This document shows positions 1 through 10,023 of a stretch of 37,659 nucleotides of DNA, in pieces (position 1 is the first letter of the stretch; every line of letters begins with the position of its first letter). A program made the position numbers and the translations under genes. This DNA is from Acidimicrobiia bacterium. GTDB taxonomy: Bacteria; Actinomycetota; Acidimicrobiia; Spongiisociales; UBA5794. The notes below the pieces were generated by a model that was not told where the DNA came from, did no database searches, and saw only the letters and a list, made by a program, of their open reading frames with translations. The stretch covers positions 1-37,659 of the forward strand of contig JALVQZ010000138.1 of assembly GCA_027036355.1 (NCBI GenBank), given 5' to 3'.

Positions 1-2
1 GA

Positions 3-149
3 GGTCCGCAGCCACCAGGTCCACCTGGGCCGAGGTCTCCCCCAGTTCCTCCACCAGTTCCTCGCCCCCCCACCGTTCTTCCATCGCCCCCCGGACCCGA
101 CGCCGCCCGCGGGGTCGCCGCCGCTCTCGTGGAGGCCGCCGGTGGCTGA
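3..149 (+). CDS. Possible C-terminal end of MurG (partial, runs off window start)
   Basis: Frame-3 open reading ending ...GPDAARGVAAALVEAAGG*, overlapping the GTG start of murC. The ending resembles MurG tails (PDAAxxIAxLV), but the preceding residues are very proline-rich, so the frame is uncertain. Confidence 0.33.
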   Translation, partial: GPQPPGPPGPRSPPVPPPVPRPPTVLPSPPGPDAARGVAAALVEAAGG

Positions 150-1524
150 GCTCACGCTCCCGCCCACCGGATCGGTCATCCACGTCGTCGGCGTCGGAGG
201 AGCCGGCATGTCGGGCGTGGCGAAGATCCTCGCCCAACTCGGGTACCGCGTCTCGGGCTCGGACCTGAAGCCAGGTCGGACCTTGGAGCTCCTCGCGGAC
301 GTCGGGGTCGAGGCCTGGGTCGGCCATCGACCGGATCGGGCCACATCGTGGGACGTCGTCGTGGCGTCGTCGGCCGTCCCGGATCGGGACCCGGAGCTGC
401 GGGCGGCGGCCGATGCAGGCGTCCCGGTGTGGCGCAGGCCTCGTCTTCTCGGCGCGCTCACCGCCCGGTTCCCGACGGTGGGTCTCGCCGGCACCCATGG
501 CAAGACGACGAGCACGGCGCTCATGGTCACCGCCCTTCGGGGGATGGGGCACGACCCGTCGTTCATCGTCGGCGGTGAGCTCGTGGCCCTCAACACGGGC
601 GCCCATCGCGGGAGTGACGATCTGTTCGTCCTCGAGGCAGATGAGGCCTTCGGAACGTTCCGGCATCTCCATCTGTCCGGCATGATGGTCACCAACGTCG
701 AGCCCGACCATCTCGACCACTACGGAAGCGTCACCGCGCTGGAGGATGCGTTCGCTCAGGTCGCGGCCGACGTCTCGGGCCCGGTCGTCGCCTGCATCGA
801 CGATCCTGGCGTGCGTCGTCTCGATCAGCGTGTTCCCGTCGTGTCGTACGGAACCCGCCCGGACGCGACCTGGCGCATCGTCGACGTCGCTCCGGCCGGT
901 CTCGGCGTTCGCTTCGGACTCCGGCACCGCGCGGGCGGCTCCGGCGACGGCATCGTCGTCGAGGTGCCCCGACCGGGCATGCACGTCGCTCGCAACGCAG
1001 CCGGTGTCCTCGCCCTGCTGGGCGAGATGGGCTACGACGTGCCGGCCGCGGCGGCGTCGATGGCGGCGTTCGACGGCGTCCGGCGCCGCTGGGAGGTGCG
1101 GGCGAAGGTCGGCGGGGTGATCGTGGTCGAGGACTACGCCCACCATCCCACCGAGATCGCGGCGACGGTCCAAGCCGCCATCACCGGGGCGCGGGGCCGG
1201 GTCTGGGCGGTGTTCCAGCCGCACCGGTACACCCGCACCGCCGATCTCGGACCGGAGTTCGGACGTCCCCTGTCGGAGGTCCACGAGACCATCGTCACCG
1301 ACGTGTACCCGGCGGGGGAGCACCCGATCCCGGGGGTCACCGGCAAGATCGTGGCCGATGCCGTTGCCGCCGCAGGAGGCCAGGTCAGGTACGTGCCGAG
1401 GCTCGGCGACGTGGTGGATCTCGTCGTCGCCGGCCTCCAGCCTGGCGACGTCCTGTTGCTCCTCGGAGCCGGGGACGTCGGATCGATCGCCGATCGGGTG
1501 GCATTGGGATTGGAGCAGCGATGA
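142..1524 (+). CDS. murC: UDP-N-acetylmuramate--L-alanine ligase MurC
   Basis: HVVGVGGAGMSGVA N-terminus, GTHGKTT ATP-binding motif, EADEAFGTF, EDYAHHPTEI; GTG start; stop overlaps murB ATG. Confidence 0.96.
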   Translation: MAELTLPPTGSVIHVVGVGGAGMSGVAKILAQLGYRVSGSDLKPGRTLELLADVGVEAWVGHRPDRATSWDVVVASSAVPDRDPELRAAADAGVPVWRRPRLLGALTARFPTVGLAGTHGKTTSTALMVTALRGMGHDPSFIVGGELVALNTGAHRGSDDLFVLEADEAFGTFRHLHLSGMMVTNVEPDHLDHYGSVTALEDAFAQVAADVSGPVVACIDDPGVRRLDQRVPVVSYGTRPDATWRIVDVAPAGLGVRFGLRHRAGGSGDGIVVEVPRPGMHVARNAAGVLALLGEMGYDVPAAAASMAAFDGVRRRWEVRAKVGGVIVVEDYAHHPTEIAATVQAAITGARGRVWAVFQPHRYTRTADLGPEFGRPLSEVHETIVTDVYPAGEHPIPGVTGKIVADAVAAAGGQVRYVPRLGDVVDLVVAGLQPGDVLLLLGAGDVGSIADRVALGLEQR

Positions 1525-2429
1525 CCGGATCGATCGACCATCCCGCGGTCCGCCGCGACGTTCCCCTCGCGGGTCACACGACCTACAAGGTCGGCGGACC
1601 CGCCGCGTTCTGGGCCGAGCCGGCGACGATCGCCGACCTGAACGACGTTCTCGACGCCGTGCCGGCCGATCTGCCCGTCCTCGTTCTCGGCCGCGGGAGC
1701 AACCTCGTGTTCTCGGATACCGGGTTCGCCGGCCTGGTCATCCGGCCGACCGGCGAGTTCCTCGACGTGTTCGTCGGCGACGAGGGCGAGGTCGTGGCCG
1801 GAGGGGCGGCCCCGCTCCCGAAGGTCGCCCGCACGGCCGCGGCGGCCGGCCGAGCCGGTCTCGAGTTCTACGTCGGCATCCCCGGCTCGGTAGGGGGCGC
1901 CATCCGGATGAACGCGGGAGGTCACGGCAGCGACACCGCCGCCGTTCTCCTGGCCGCCACGGTGCTCGACCTCGTCACCCGGCGCATCGACGAACGGACC
2001 CCGGCCGAACTCGAGTTCGGGTACCGTCGCTCCGGGCTCACCGATCGCCACATGGTGTTGCGAGCTTCGTTCCGCACCGAGCCGGGCGATCCGCCGGCGC
2101 TCGAGGGTCGGTTGCGTGACATCACCCGGTGGCGGAAGGAACACCAACCGGGGGGGACCCTCAACGCCGGGAGCGTGTTCAAGAACCCGCCAGGGGCCTC
2201 TGCCGGGGAGATCATCGACCGGCTGGGGTTGAAGGGCTACCGTCGCGGCGACGTGGCGGTGTCGGAGATGCATGCGAACTTCTTCGTCGCCGGGCCCGAG
2301 GCGACCGCCCGCGACATCTGGGAGCTCGTCCGCGCGGTGCGGATGAAGGTCGAGGAAGCGACCGGCATCGTCCTCGAACCGGAGATCCGGTTCGTCGGCG
2401 AGTTCGGAGACACGGAGGTCCACCCATGA
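1521..2429 (+). CDS. murB: UDP-N-acetylmuramate dehydrogenase MurB
   Basis: TTYKVGGPAAFWAEP, LGRGSNLVFSDTGF, GIPGSVGGAIRMNAGGHG, NAGSVFKNPPG motifs; ATGA overlaps on both sides. Confidence 0.96.
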   Translation: MTGSIDHPAVRRDVPLAGHTTYKVGGPAAFWAEPATIADLNDVLDAVPADLPVLVLGRGSNLVFSDTGFAGLVIRPTGEFLDVFVGDEGEVVAGGAAPLPKVARTAAAAGRAGLEFYVGIPGSVGGAIRMNAGGHGSDTAAVLLAATVLDLVTRRIDERTPAELEFGYRRSGLTDRHMVLRASFRTEPGDPPALEGRLRDITRWRKEHQPGGTLNAGSVFKNPPGASAGEIIDRLGLKGYRRGDVAVSEMHANFFVAGPEATARDIWELVRAVRMKVEEATGIVLEPEIRFVGEFGDTEVHP

Positions 2430-3217
2430 GAACGATGGACGAGCGGATCGCCCGCCGGCGGCGCCTGGTCACCGAGGACCGCGCCGCGCGTCGGCTGCGA
2501 CGCATCCTCACGCTGTTGGCGATCGCGGGCGTCGTCGCCCTCGCCGCCTGGTTCCTGCGCTCGCCCTACCTGTCGATCAGGGAGGTCACCGCGGTGGGGA
2601 TGTCGGTCACCGATCCGGTGACGATCGCGGCCGAAGCCGGCGTCCGTCCCGGCGTCCCGACGATCGACGTCGACGGCCGTGCCCTCGAGGCCAGGCTCCT
2701 GTCCGAGCCGTGGATCGCCACCGCCGAGGTCGCGGTGTCGTGGCCGGGGGCCGTGTCCATCACCGTCGTCGAGCATCGGGCGGTGGCGCAGGTGGGACCT
2801 GACGGGGCTGCCGTGGTGGTGGCCGAGGACGGGACCGTCCTCGAGCCCGCGGGCGACACTCCGATGCCGGTCGTCGCCATCGAACCGGCGACGACGCGAG
2901 CCGGCGAGCGTCTCTCCGACCGGCGCATCATCGGAGCCCTGAGGTTCGTCGATGCCCTCCCGCCGGACCTGGCCGCGGTCACCAGGGTCGAGGCGGAAGG
3001 GGAGATCCTGTGGGCCACGGTGCCGGGCCACCGCGTCCGGCTCGGGCACGGCATCGACATGGAGACGAAGGCCGCGGTGCTCCTCGCGATGCTCGAGACG
3101 GACGCCCCGACCGGCGCGGTGATCGATCTCATCGCCCCCACCCGCCCCGCCGTGCGAGCTCAACCTGAACTTGAAGGTGAGCTCCCGGGTCCCGCAAAGG
3201 GTGAAGTTTCGGGTTAA
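2426..3217 (+). CDS. ftsQ: Cell division protein FtsQ/DivIB (POTRA)
   Basis: Cytoplasmic Arg-rich N-terminus, single TM ([18 protein letters not shown]), [27 protein letters not shown]; located between murB and ftsZ. Confidence 0.88.
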   Translation: MRTMDERIARRRRLVTEDRAARRLRRILTLLAIAGVVALAAWFLRSPYLSIREVTAVGMSVTDPVTIAAEAGVRPGVPTIDVDGRALEARLLSEPWIATAEVAVSWPGAVSITVVEHRAVAQVGPDGAAVVVAEDGTVLEPAGDTPMPVVAIEPATTRAGERLSDRRIIGALRFVDALPPDLAAVTRVEAEGEILWATVPGHRVRLGHGIDMETKAAVLLAMLETDAPTGAVIDLIAPTRPAVRAQPELEGELPGPAKGEVSG

Positions 3218-3220
3218 CCT
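3215..3220 (+). promoter_or_regulatory. Candidate -10 box (TAACCT) for ftsZ
   Basis: GGGTTAACCTTGAGG at the end of ftsQ, followed by GGAGGG SD and the ftsZ ATG; matches the TANNNT boxes seen elsewhere in the window. No convincing -35. Confidence 0.45.
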
Positions 3221-3246
3221 TGAGGAACCGTGCCGGAGGGATGCAG

Positions 3247-4332
3247 ATGACGACCGATACCAACAGAGCGCCGCACACCTACCTCGCCGTGATCAAGGTG
3301 GTGGGGGTCGGCGGCGGCGGGGTCAACGCCGTCAACCGGATGATCGAGTCCGGCGTCGGCGGTGTCGAGTTCATCGCCATCAACACCGATGCCCAGGCCC
3401 TGTTGATGTCGGACGCCGACATGAAGCTCGACATCGGCCGCGACGCCACCCGCGGGCTCGGCGCCGGCGCCAACCCCGAGGTGGGACGGGAAGCGGCCGA
3501 CGAGCATCGCGACGAGATCGAGGACGCCCTCAAGGGCGCCGACATGGTGTTCATCACCGCCGGCGAAGGCGGAGGCACGGGCACGGGCGCCGCTCCCGTC
3601 GTCGCCGAGATCGCCCGCTCCGCCGGAGCGCTGACGGTCGGGGTCGTCACCCGACCCTTCGGCTTCGAAGGTCGCCGGCGTTCCGTCCAGGCCGAGCAGG
3701 GGATCCAAGCCCTCAAGGCCGCCGTCGACACCCTCATCATCATCCCCAACGAGCGCCTCCTCGAGGTCGCCGACACCAACATGCCGGTCACCGAGGCGTT
3801 CCGGATGGCCGACGAGGTCCTCACCGCCGGCGTCAAGGGCATCACCGACCTCATCACCACGCCCGGGCTCATCAACGTCGACTTCGCCGACGTCAAGACC
3901 GTCATGGCCGAAGCGGGCTCCGCGGTCATGGGCATCGGTCACGCAACCGGCGATTCGCGCGCCGAACAAGCCGCGGAGAAGGCCATCTCCAGTCCGCTGC
4001 TGGAGACGTCCATGGAGGGCGCCCGCGGCGTGTTGCTGTCGCTCGCCGGCCCCTCCGACATGACCTTGCAGGAACTGAACACCGCCGCCACGTTGATCGC
4101 CGACCACTCCGACGCCGACGCGAACATCATCTTCGGGGCCGTCATCGACGACACGCTCGGTGACGAGATGCGCGTCACCGTCATCGCCGCCGGGTTCGAT
4201 CGGGACCGGCGGTCCACCTCGGGCGTCACCGGTTCGCCGACGGCTCGACCGCGTCCGTCGTTGTTCACCGACGACGAGGACACCACCGAGGAGCGAGACG
4301 ACCTCGAGATCCCGGGGTTCGTCCAAGGATGA
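3247..4332 (+). CDS. ftsZ: Cell division GTPase FtsZ
   Basis: [43 protein letters not shown] tubulin signature; short C-terminal linker ending [14 protein letters not shown] at 3247 is preferred because GGAGGG at 3235-3240 is correctly spaced. Confidence 0.97.
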   Translation: MTTDTNRAPHTYLAVIKVVGVGGGGVNAVNRMIESGVGGVEFIAINTDAQALLMSDADMKLDIGRDATRGLGAGANPEVGREAADEHRDEIEDALKGADMVFITAGEGGGTGTGAAPVVAEIARSAGALTVGVVTRPFGFEGRRRSVQAEQGIQALKAAVDTLIIIPNERLLEVADTNMPVTEAFRMADEVLTAGVKGITDLITTPGLINVDFADVKTVMAEAGSAVMGIGHATGDSRAEQAAEKAISSPLLETSMEGARGVLLSLAGPSDMTLQELNTAATLIADHSDADANIIFGAVIDDTLGDEMRVTVIAAGFDRDRRSTSGVTGSPTARPRPSLFTDDEDTTEERDDLEIPGFVQG

Positions 4333-4952
4333 TCCGCCCGCCCGGCTTCCGGGCGGCGGCGTTCGAGACCCTCGCCGTCGACGACGCCAGACACGATCCC
4401 GCAGCTCGACGCGCGGTGGCGACGGAACTGGGCATCGGCAGCGACTGGGCCTACCTGCATCAGGTTCACGGCGCAACGGTGATCGAAGCGACCGCGCCGG
4501 GGCTGCTCGGTGACGCCGACGGCATCGTCACCACCAGCCGCGGCCTCCCCCTGGTGGTGGCGACCGCCGACTGCCTCCCCATCGTCATCGAGGGGGAGGG
4601 AAGCATCGGTGTCGCCCATGCCGGATGGCGGGGGCTCGCCATGGGGATCATCCCTGCGGTCCTCTCCGCGATGGCCGACCTCGGCGATCGCCCACTGCGT
4701 GCGGCCATCGGTCCCGGGATCGGTCCGTGTTGCTACGAGGTGGGTCCCGAGGTCGCCGAGCGGTTCCCCGGGTTCGTTTCGACCACGAGTTGGGGGACGA
4801 CGAGCATCGACCTCGCGGCGGCCGCCGCCGACCAGCTCGCCGGGCTCGACGTCTGGACGTCGGGGCGCTGCACACGGACCGACCCCGAGCTCCGGTCGTA
4901 CCGGGGCGGGGACCTCGTTCATCGGCAGGTCGCGGTCGGGTGGCTGCCGTGA
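4329..4952 (+). CDS. pgeF: PgeF/YfiH family (laccase-domain) peptidoglycan editing/purine nucleoside protein
   Basis: [42 protein letters not shown] motifs; ATGA overlap with ftsZ. Confidence 0.92.
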   Translation: MIRPPGFRAAAFETLAVDDARHDPAARRAVATELGIGSDWAYLHQVHGATVIEATAPGLLGDADGIVTTSRGLPLVVATADCLPIVIEGEGSIGVAHAGWRGLAMGIIPAVLSAMADLGDRPLRAAIGPGIGPCCYEVGPEVAERFPGFVSTTSWGTTSIDLAAAAADQLAGLDVWTSGRCTRTDPELRSYRGGDLVHRQVAVGWLP

Positions 4953-5644
4953 GGACGATCGCCGAGCGACTCGACGAGGTCCGGACCTCGATCGCGGCGG
5001 CGGCGCGCCGCTCGGGGCGTTCCCCCGACGACGTGACCCTCGTCGCGGTCAGCAAGGGCGTGCCGGACGAAGACGTCCTGGCGGCTCGAGCCGCGGGGCA
5101 GCGGCTCTTCGGGGAGAACCGGCCCGACCAGCTCGCAGGCCGCATCGCCCGGCTCGACCGCGACCTGGCATGGCACCTCATCGGGCATCTCCAACGCCGC
5201 GCGATACGGCACGTTCTCGCCGGGGTCGCCATGATCGAGTCGCTCGACCGGCTCCGTCTGGCCGAAGCCCTCGCTCGGCGCCTTCCCGACGTGCCTCCGG
5301 TGCTCCTCGAGGTGAACCTGGCCGAAGAGCCGCAGAAGCACGGGGTCGCCCCCGCCGACGTGCTCGCGACGGCGGCCGCCGTCATCGACCTCGGGCTCGA
5401 TCTGCGTGGCCTCATGGCCATCCCGCCGCGGCCCAGGACCCCGGAGGACTCCCGTCCGTGGTTCGAGCGCCTCGCCGAGCTCGGTGACGCCTTGCGCGAG
5501 GAACTGCCCGGACCCATCGAGCTCTCGATGGGGATGAGCGACGATTTCGAGGTGGCCGTCGAGTGCGGTGCGACCATCGTTCGCGTGGGACGGGCTATCT
5601 TTGGGGAACGGGCGGCCACCGAGCCGCGACGGGAAACGACGTGA
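4949..5644 (+). CDS. yggS: YggS/PROSC family PLP-binding protein
   Basis: LVAVSKGVPDEDV, FGENRPDQL, WHLIGHLQRR, LEVNLAEEPQKHG, LSMGMSDDFEVAVECGATIVRVGRAIFG. GTG at 4949 overlaps the pgeF stop. Confidence 0.93.
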   Translation: MRTIAERLDEVRTSIAAAARRSGRSPDDVTLVAVSKGVPDEDVLAARAAGQRLFGENRPDQLAGRIARLDRDLAWHLIGHLQRRAIRHVLAGVAMIESLDRLRLAEALARRLPDVPPVLLEVNLAEEPQKHGVAPADVLATAAAVIDLGLDLRGLMAIPPRPRTPEDSRPWFERLAELGDALREELPGPIELSMGMSDDFEVAVECGATIVRVGRAIFGERAATEPRRETT

Positions 5645-5653
5645 GGTGAGCCG

Positions 5654-6241
5654 ATGGCATCGATGTGGCAGAAGACGCTGTTCTACCTCGGCCTCGTCGA
5701 CGAGGACGAGGCTGCCCAGGCGCAGGTGACGCCGATGCCGCCGCCACAGGAGACGGTCGTCTCCCAACAGCCCGTTCCCATGGCGCCGCCGCAGCAGTCC
5801 GTGGCGTCGCGGGTGCGGCCGCCCGGGGTCGTCGCCGGCCGTCGTGTCGAGCCGCCGGGCCAGAGCCGCCGTCGGGTGTCGCCGTACCCCGAACACGCCG
5901 AAGCGGGCCTCTACGTCCACGAGACGGCGCCGACCAGGGACCGGTACCCGGTCGCCGAGCCCGAGGCGCACGTCATCGTCGCCCGCAACTTCTCCGACGC
6001 GCAGGTGCTCGCCGACGACATCCGCGCCGGGAAGGCCGTGGTCCTCGACCTTCGCTCGACCGAGCCGGAGATGGTGCGCCGGATCGTGGACTTCACGTCG
6101 GGGCTCACCTATGCCCTGGACGGGAAGATGGGCAAGATCGCCAAGGGCGTGGTCCTCGTGACCCCCCACGGTGTGACGCTCAGCCCCCAAGAGCAGGAAC
6201 GGCTCTCCCAACTCGGTCTCTACGGCACCCGGGCCGGCTGA
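5654..6241 (+). CDS. sepF: Cell division protein SepF
   Basis: N-terminal amphipathic MASMWQKTLFYLGLVDEDE, SepF core (VVLDLRSTEPEMVRRIVDFTSGLTYALDGKMGKIAKGVVLVTP). Confidence 0.93.
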   Translation: MASMWQKTLFYLGLVDEDEAAQAQVTPMPPPQETVVSQQPVPMAPPQQSVASRVRPPGVVAGRRVEPPGQSRRRVSPYPEHAEAGLYVHETAPTRDRYPVAEPEAHVIVARNFSDAQVLADDIRAGKAVVLDLRSTEPEMVRRIVDFTSGLTYALDGKMGKIAKGVVLVTPHGVTLSPQEQERLSQLGLYGTRAG

Positions 6242-6246
6242 GCGCG

Positions 6247-6510
6247 ATGAACCTCCTCCGCGGGCTCCTCAACCTCGTTCTGCTCGCCCTGTTCGCTTGG
6301 ATCGTGTTGGGATACGTCGTCGTGTTCGGACGGATCCCGTGGGGTCATCCGGTGCGCAGGGCCTACGACTTCCTCGGCCGGATCTTCGAGCCCGTCCTTC
6401 GTCCCATCCGCCGGGTGCTCCCACCGATCCGGATCGGAGGGGCGGCGCTCGATCTGTCGCCGATGATCCTCATCTTGATCATCTGGCTCGTCATCGGTCT
6501 GCTCGGATAG
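6247..6510 (+). CDS. YggT family membrane protein
   Basis: 88 codons, two hydrophobic segments and PVLRPIRRVLPPI motif; position immediately after sepF. Confidence 0.85.
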   Translation: MNLLRGLLNLVLLALFAWIVLGYVVVFGRIPWGHPVRRAYDFLGRIFEPVLRPIRRVLPPIRIGGAALDLSPMILILIIWLVIGLLG

Positions 6511-9500
6511 CGGGCCTCCGCACCACCAGGACCACCCGGCGACCATCCATCGCGATGACCGGTTCGGTCGCGGCGGCGTCTCGTTCGATGCGCTCGGCGA
6601 GGACCTCCTCGGCGATCAGGTCACCGAACCGGCCGAACGCCTCGACGATCTCGCGATCTTCGGAGTTCCACCGCACCGTCACCCGGTCGGTGACCGCCAG
6701 GCCCTGATCCTTACGGAGGGCCTGGATGCGGTTGATGAGGTCCCGAGCGATCCCCTCCAGCCGCAGGTCGTCGTCGATGGTCGTGTCGAGTGCCACCGAC
6801 AGCGGCCCTTCGCTGGCCACCGCCAGGCCGGGACGGGGAACCCGGGTCACCACGATGTCGTCGGCGCCGATCTCGACACCGTCGCAGGTGACGGTTCCGC
6901 CGGCCAGGATCGCTTCGAGCTCGTCGGTGTCGAGCGCCTCGATCGCGCCGGCGACGCGTTTGGTCTCCTTGCCGAGTCGTGGTCCGAGGACCTTGAAGTT
7001 GGCCTTGGCGGTGAGGTCGACGAACGATCGCTCGTCGACCGCGACCTGGACGTCCTTGACGTTGAGCTCGTCGGCGATGAGGTCCGTGTGGCTCTCGACC
7101 GCGGCCATCACCTCGGGATCCCGGGTGGCGACGGTCAGTGAACGGAGCGGCTGGCGGACGCGGAGGTCCGTTCGTTTCCGAAGCCCGCGGCCCAGGTTGA
7201 CCACCGTGCGAACGATGGCCATCGCCTGCTCGAGGTCGCGGTCGATGACCGATCCCTCGGCGATGGGATAGTCGAGGTGGTGGACGCTGACCGGGGCTTC
7301 GGGATCGACGCTGCGGACCAGGTCCTGGTAGAGCCGTTCGGTGACGAACGGCAGCACCGGGGCGGCGACGGCGGCGAAGGTCGTCAGGACCTCGTACAAC
7401 GTGGCGAACGCGGCGAGCTTCGTCCGGTCGTCGCCGCCGCGACGGCTCCAGAAGCGCCGTCGGGACCGGCGGATGTACCAGTTGGTGAGATGCCCGACGA
7501 ACCCGATGACGGGCGGGACGACACGATCGAGGCGGTAGTCCTCCATCTCGCGGTTGACGTCGGCGATGAGGCTCTGGAGGACCGAGACGATCCACCGGTC
7601 GATCTCGGGGCGTTCGGCGAGCGGGGGCGCGGACTCGATGTCGGCCATCGTGATCGCGTCGGCCTGCGCGTAGGTGGTGAAGAACGAGTACGCGTTCCAC
7701 AAAGGCAGGAGCACGGTGCGCACCACGTCGCGGACTCCCGCCTCGGAGAATCGAAGCGGCTCGCCGCGCACGATCGGCGAGTTGATCAGGTAGGCCCGCA
7801 GCGCGTCGGCGCCGAACTCGTCGAGGACCGTGCTCGGATCGGGGTAGTTCTTGAGCGACTTGGACATCTTGCGCCCGTCCTCGGCGAGGATGAGCCCCGT
7901 CACGATGCAGTTCTGGAACGGAGCCTGCTCCGAGATGGCGGTCGCCAGGACCAGGAGCGTGTAGAACCACCCTCGCGTCTGGTCGAGGCCTTCGGCGATG
8001 AAGTCGGCGGGGAACCGGCGCGCGAAGCGCTCCTCGTTCTCGAAGGGGTAGTGGATCTGGGCGTAGGGCATCGCCCCCGACTCGAACCAGCAGTCGAGCA
8101 CCTCGGGGACCCGTCGCATCGTGCCGTCGGCGCATTCGCTGCATCGATACGTGACCTCGTCGACGAACTCCCGGTGCAGGTCGTCGAGCCAGACGCCCGA
8201 GCGTTCCTGCAGCTCGGCCCGGGATCCCATGGCCTCCTGGTGGCCACAGCGGTCGCACTGCCACACCGGGATGCAGCTTCCCCAGTACCGGTTGCGGCTG
8301 ATCGCCCAGTCCCTGGCGTTCTCCAGCCAGTTGCCGAAGCGCTTCGAACCGATGTGCTCGGGCACCCAGTGGATCGTCCGGTTGTTGGCCACCATCTCGT
8401 CGCGGAAGCGCTCCACCGCGACGAACCACGTGGGGATCGCCTTGTAGATGAGCGGCGTGGCGGTGCGCCAGCAGAACGGGTACGAGTGGCGGATGGTGCC
8501 CTTGATCAGGAGCCGGCCCTTCTTCTCGAGCAGATCCATCAGGATCGGGTCGGCCTCCTTGACGTTCATGCCGGCGACGTCGGGGACGTCGTCGGTGAAG
8601 CGGGCTTCGGCGTCGACCGGGTCGACCAGCACGTCGAGGCCGGCCGCCTGGAGGGCGAAGAAGTCCGCCTCGCCATAGGCCGGAGCCATGTGCACGAGGC
8701 CCGTGCCCTCCTCGACGGTGACGTCGTCCGAGACGATCACGCGGAAGGCGCCGCGGTCGCGTTCCTCCTCGAAGTAGTCGAACGGCGGGTCGTACTCGAC
8801 GCCGACGAGATCCCGACCGAAGGCTCTCCGGTCGGGTTCGACGGGCTCGCCGAAGATCGCCTCGATCCGTTCGACGGCGATCCAGTAGCTCCCGGGTCGT
8901 CCCCCGAGCGGGTGGACGACCCGGCCGTACTCGATGTCCTCCCCGGCGGCGACGGCGAGGTTGCCCGGGAGCGTCCACGGCGTCGTGGTCCAGATCAGGA
9001 GGTCGTCACCCTGCTCGACGGGCCCGTGACTCCGCAACACGGGAAGGCGGACGACGATCGCCGGATCCTCCACCTCCCGGTAGTCGAGGTTCGCCTCGAA
9101 GTTGGACAGCGGCGTCGTCGCCCCCCACGAGTAGGGCAGGACCTTGAAGTCCTGGTAGATGAGGCCCTTGTCCCACAGCCGCCGGAAGACCCACCACACC
9201 GACTCCATGAACTCGACGTCCATGGTCTTGTAGTCGTTGTCGAAGTCGACCCAGCGGCCGATCCTCTCGGTGATCGTCTCCCACTCGCCGGTGGTGTGCT
9301 CGACCATCTCCCGGCAGGCCTGGTTGAAGCGAGCGATCCCGAGTTCCTGGATGTCCCGCGGGCCGGAGACGCCGAGGAGCTTCTCGACCTCCATCTCCAC
9401 GGGGAGGCCATGGGTGTCCCACCCGAAGCGGCGCTCGACGCGGAAGCCGCGCATCGTCCAGTAGCGGGGCACGATGTCCTTGATGATGCCCTGCAGGATG

Positions 9501-9691
9501 TGCCCGTAGTGGGGACTTCCGGTGGCGAAGGGGGGACCGTCGTAGAAGGTGTACTCGCGTTCCGGAGGCCGCATCGTCACCGACGTCTCGAAGGCGGCGA
9601 CCTCCTTCCAGAACGCCAGGATGCGGGCGTCCAGTGCGGGGAGATCCACGGTGGCGGGAACCTGAGGGAAGTCGGTGGTGGGGTCGGTCAT
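6491..9691 (-). CDS. ileS: Isoleucyl-tRNA synthetase
   Basis: YDGPPFATGSPHYGHIL (HIGH-type), WDTHGLPVE, KMSKSLKNYPDP (KMSKS), ESGAMPYAQIHYPF; SD GGAGG upstream of ATG at 9691. Confidence 0.97.
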   Translation of the reverse strand: MTDPTTDFPQVPATVDLPALDARILAFWKEVAAFETSVTMRPPEREYTFYDGPPFATGSPHYGHILQGIIKDIVPRYWTMRGFRVERRFGWDTHGLPVEMEVEKLLGVSGPRDIQELGIARFNQACREMVEHTTGEWETITERIGRWVDFDNDYKTMDVEFMESVWWVFRRLWDKGLIYQDFKVLPYSWGATTPLSNFEANLDYREVEDPAIVVRLPVLRSHGPVEQGDDLLIWTTTPWTLPGNLAVAAGEDIEYGRVVHPLGGRPGSYWIAVERIEAIFGEPVEPDRRAFGRDLVGVEYDPPFDYFEEERDRGAFRVIVSDDVTVEEGTGLVHMAPAYGEADFFALQAAGLDVLVDPVDAEARFTDDVPDVAGMNVKEADPILMDLLEKKGRLLIKGTIRHSYPFCWRTATPLIYKAIPTWFVAVERFRDEMVANNRTIHWVPEHIGSKRFGNWLENARDWAISRNRYWGSCIPVWQCDRCGHQEAMGSRAELQERSGVWLDDLHREFVDEVTYRCSECADGTMRRVPEVLDCWFESGAMPYAQIHYPFENEERFARRFPADFIAEGLDQTRGWFYTLLVLATAISEQAPFQNCIVTGLILAEDGRKMSKSLKNYPDPSTVLDEFGADALRAYLINSPIVRGEPLRFSEAGVRDVVRTVLLPLWNAYSFFTTYAQADAITMADIESAPPLAERPEIDRWIVSVLQSLIADVNREMEDYRLDRVVPPVIGFVGHLTNWYIRRSRRRFWSRRGGDDRTKLAAFATLYEVLTTFAAVAAPVLPFVTERLYQDLVRSVDPEAPVSVHHLDYPIAEGSVIDRDLEQAMAIVRTVVNLGRGLRKRTDLRVRQPLRSLTVATRDPEVMAAVESHTDLIADELNVKDVQVAVDERSFVDLTAKANFKVLGPRLGKETKRVAGAIEALDTDELEAILAGGTVTCDGVEIGADDIVVTRVPRPGLAVASEGPLSVALDTTIDDDLRLEGIARDLINRIQALRKDQGLAVTDRVTVRWNSEDREIVEAFGRFGDLIAEEVLAERIERDAAATEPVIAMDGRRVVLVVRRPAIRADR

Positions 9692-9948
9692 CTCGGTTGG
9701 CCTCCGGGCGCGTCCTGCGGTTGCGCCGGGACGGGGGCCTCCCGCGGTACCACCCGGCTTGCCGGCTCGCGCCGGCCGCTCGTTGCTCCATGTCGGAGGA
9801 GGGCCCGGCGGGTTCTACGCCCGGCCGGGGCCGGGTTCTTCCCGCGGCTCGGGAGTGATGTCCACCTCGCCCGTGGTGCCGGACTTCCACCGTCTCCGGC
9901 TCGCTGGAACCCGGGGTCCCGAGGCGGCGCGTCTCCGTCGGCGCCGTG
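9692..9948 (-). promoter_or_regulatory. T-box riboswitch leader of ileS (translational type)
   Basis: Minus strand reads GCCGGGTGGTACCGCGGG (9758-9741), matching T-box consensus GGGTGGNACCGCG. An upstream hairpin (CGGG 9873-9870 / CCCG 9853-9850) loops out GGACATCACT with the Ile codon ATC at 9859-9857. No U-tract terminator; SD arm CGGAGGCC can pair with GGCCCCCG. Confidence 0.9.
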
Positions 9949-9954
9949 ACGGGG

Positions 9955-9960
9955 AGGTTA
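9955..9960 (-). promoter_or_regulatory. Candidate -10 box (TAACCT) for the ileS T-box transcript
   Basis: Minus-strand GGCTAACCTCCCC just upstream of the T-box leader; TANNNT consensus as elsewhere in the window. Confidence 0.45.
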
Positions 9961-10023
9961 GCCGTCCCGCGGCCGCATCGGGGCGGCTTGCGAGAACGCC
10001 GTCGCGGTCCCACACTCCGGGAC

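Noticed and set aside
1-85. Possible minus-strand CDS start reading MEERWGGEELVEELGETSAQVDLVAADL
   Set aside because: Composition is protein-like, but only 28 codons fit in the window and it would be antisense to the expected murG end. Cannot be decided without upstream sequence.
1134-2423. 429-aa minus-strand ORF antisense to murC/murB, and similar ORFs over ftsZ, pgeF, yggS
   Set aside because: Shadow ORFs of well-supported housekeeping genes.
7277-9949. 890-aa plus-strand ORF antisense to ileS
   Set aside because: Low-complexity Asp/Val/Arg/Glu composition typical of the antisense frame of a GC-rich gene; it also crosses the T-box leader.
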